Below, one piece after another: positions 5,354 to 6,298 of a DNA stretch of 6,298 nucleotides. Numbering within the stretch: position 1 is the first letter of the stretch; each line of letters starts with the position of its first letter. The stretch is from a bacterium (GTDB lineage: Bacteria > Krumholzibacteriota > Krumholzibacteriia > WVZY01): the NCBI GenBank assembly GCA_027296025.1, contig JAPUJU010000113.1, forward strand, positions 1-6,298. The letters are read 5' to 3'. Below the pieces are notes generated by a model that did not search any database, was not told the origin of the DNA, and saw only the letters and a list, made by a program, of their open reading frames with translations. The position numbers and the translations under genes were made by a program.

Positions 5354-6298
5354 CTACAACGCCTGAGCGAACAAGCGAACGCGCACGTGCGGCGTTGAGG
5401 GATCATCTGTCAGAATCGTCATCACGCCTGTGTAGTTTCTCACTTCTGAGCCGGGACGAAACGTCACGCTGATCTTGTAACTGTTGCCCTCGGCCATTTC
5501 GTAGTTTGCTTCGTAGAAATCGTCCGAAAATATGATTCCTTTGATTTCGAAGTCGCCATCCATCTTCAATAGTGTCAACTCTTTCTCGAATGCTTTGCCG
5601 GCGACAGTTGCAACATCTTCGATCAGGCCGAAGTTCAACGTCCTGGGATTCACAACGATGGAACTCTTTGTAGTGACTTTGATCTGCACCAATTTCTCTG
5701 GCGTATAATCGCTGTTCGTCGCCACGTACATCGTTCCCATCAAAAAGCCCGTTGGGAGCTTCGGATTTTTCCACACACGGACCTTTTGCACGCCCGGCGT
5801 ATCGTCTTCGACGAGGCTGTACGTGACCTGATCATCCATGTCCGTCGTGATGCCGAGAATCTTGAAGTTCTTGCTGCCAGACTCGTTGGACGAAAAGGTC
5901 AGCAGCTGGGAAACCTTTTCTCCGTACATACCCTCCATGTAGATTCTCCAGCCGGGTTTGACCTCAACGCGCTCGATGATCGTGGCCACGATAGTAATAG
6001 TAAAAGAAGGATTGACGGGATCGTTCGAAAAGATGGTCGCCGATTTGTCGAAGTAGCCGGTCACCTTATCGTTGTCGACCTCGAGCGTTACGTTGCCTGT
6101 CTTGCCGGGTGGAATGACCTCGTCAAAATAGGCGGCCGTACACCCGCATCCGGGCTTCACCTTGTCGATGATCAGGTCCGTCGTACCGTTGTTTTTTACC
6201 CTGTATGTGTGCTTGTAGAAATCCTCTTCGTACAGTTTGCCGAAATCATGGCGGGGCTCTTCCATCACCAGCCTGGGCTGCGATGCAACATCCGTCGC
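5354..6298 (-). CDS. DUF1573 protein, third paralogue (5' end beyond window)
   Basis: The frame is open to the window edge, so 314 C-terminal residues are visible, starting ATDVASQPRLVMEEPRHDFG. By alignment with the two downstream paralogues, only the signal peptide and a few residues are missing. A GTG/ATG pair at 6268/6265 lies inside the first domain's leading strand and would remove any signal peptide, so it is not taken as the start. The DUF1573 domain holds VKPGCGCTAAYF, with the two cysteines at 6146-6148 and 6140-6142, the only ones visible. Middle and C-terminal beta domains follow (VYMEGMYGEKVSQ-type region with I at the second position; NPRTLNFG...LTDDPSTPHVRVRLFAQAL). It is the most divergent of the three paralogues. 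It ends with TAG, 24 nt before the next gene's GTG. The operon promoter, if this is the first gene, is outside the window. Confidence 0.9.
   Translation of the reverse strand, partial: ATDVASQPRLVMEEPRHDFGKLYEEDFYKHTYRVKNNGTTDLIIDKVKPGCGCTAAYFDEVIPPGKTGNVTLEVDNDKVTGYFDKSATIFSNDPVNPSFTITIVATIIERVEVKPGWRIYMEGMYGEKVSQLLTFSSNESGSKNFKILGITTDMDDQVTYSLVEDDTPGVQKVRVWKNPKLPTGFLMGTMYVATNSDYTPEKLVQIKVTTKSSIVVNPRTLNFGLIEDVATVAGKAFEKELTLLKMDGDFEIKGIIFSDDFYEANYEMAEGNSYKISVTFRPGSEVRNYTGVMTILTDDPSTPHVRVRLFAQAL

Noticed and set aside
1..6298. CRISPR array, tRNA, rRNA, insertion sequence or phage elements
   Set aside because: I saw no regularly spaced repeats, no tRNA-like cloverleaf, no transposase and no terminal inverted repeats. 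All long stretches are explained by coding genes.

Overview
This window probably comes from an uncultured Gram-negative bacterium of the FCB-type candidate phyla (lineages such as Latescibacteria, KSB1, Eisenbacteria or Zixibacteria). The evidence is a secreted right-handed beta-helix protein with the 'NYPNPFNP' C-terminal secretion/FlgD-like tail typical of those groups, a TlpA-type thioredoxin lipoprotein, and a family of periplasmic DUF1573 proteins. The phylum is an inference, because no marker gene is present.

Layout. Bases 1-135 (+) hold the last 44 codons of an unrecognised gene. A leader of about 175 bp (136-310) follows, with a weak promoter-like pair, an imperfect direct repeat and a hairpin. 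It leads to a 603-aa exported beta-helix protein (311-2122, +). That gene converges on a minus-strand operon, and the two share a bidirectional intrinsic terminator at 2157-2195. Read in its own direction (from base 6298 down), the operon has four genes: a DUF1573 protein cut by the window edge (5354-6298), a full-length DUF1573 paralogue (4322-5329), a second full-length paralogue (3290-4297), and a TlpA-like thioredoxin lipoprotein (2214-3251). The gaps are 24, 24 and 38 nt.

The main result is in the 3290-4297 paralogue. Its frame is interrupted only by one TGA (4076-4078). This TGA sits exactly where the other two paralogues encode the first cysteine of the conserved Cys-Gly-Cys motif. The frame stays open and well conserved on both sides. 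The read-through product is 335 residues, the same length as its full neighbour, and the second cysteine is kept. In the mature parts of all three proteins these two positions are the only cysteines or cysteine equivalents. The simplest interesting reading is a selenocysteine codon, giving a Sec-Gly-Cys DUF1573 protein in an operon with a thioredoxin-fold partner. Several hairpins lie just downstream of the TGA, but none is a clear textbook bacterial SECIS. A nonsense mutation or sequencing error therefore remains possible.

Functional picture (inference): the three DUF1573 proteins, each apparently built of three Ig/ASH-like beta domains, are exported and may carry redox-active or metal-binding CxC sites. 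The membrane-anchored TlpA protein (WCGPC) could be their reductant. The beta-helix gene is a separate, convergently transcribed unit.
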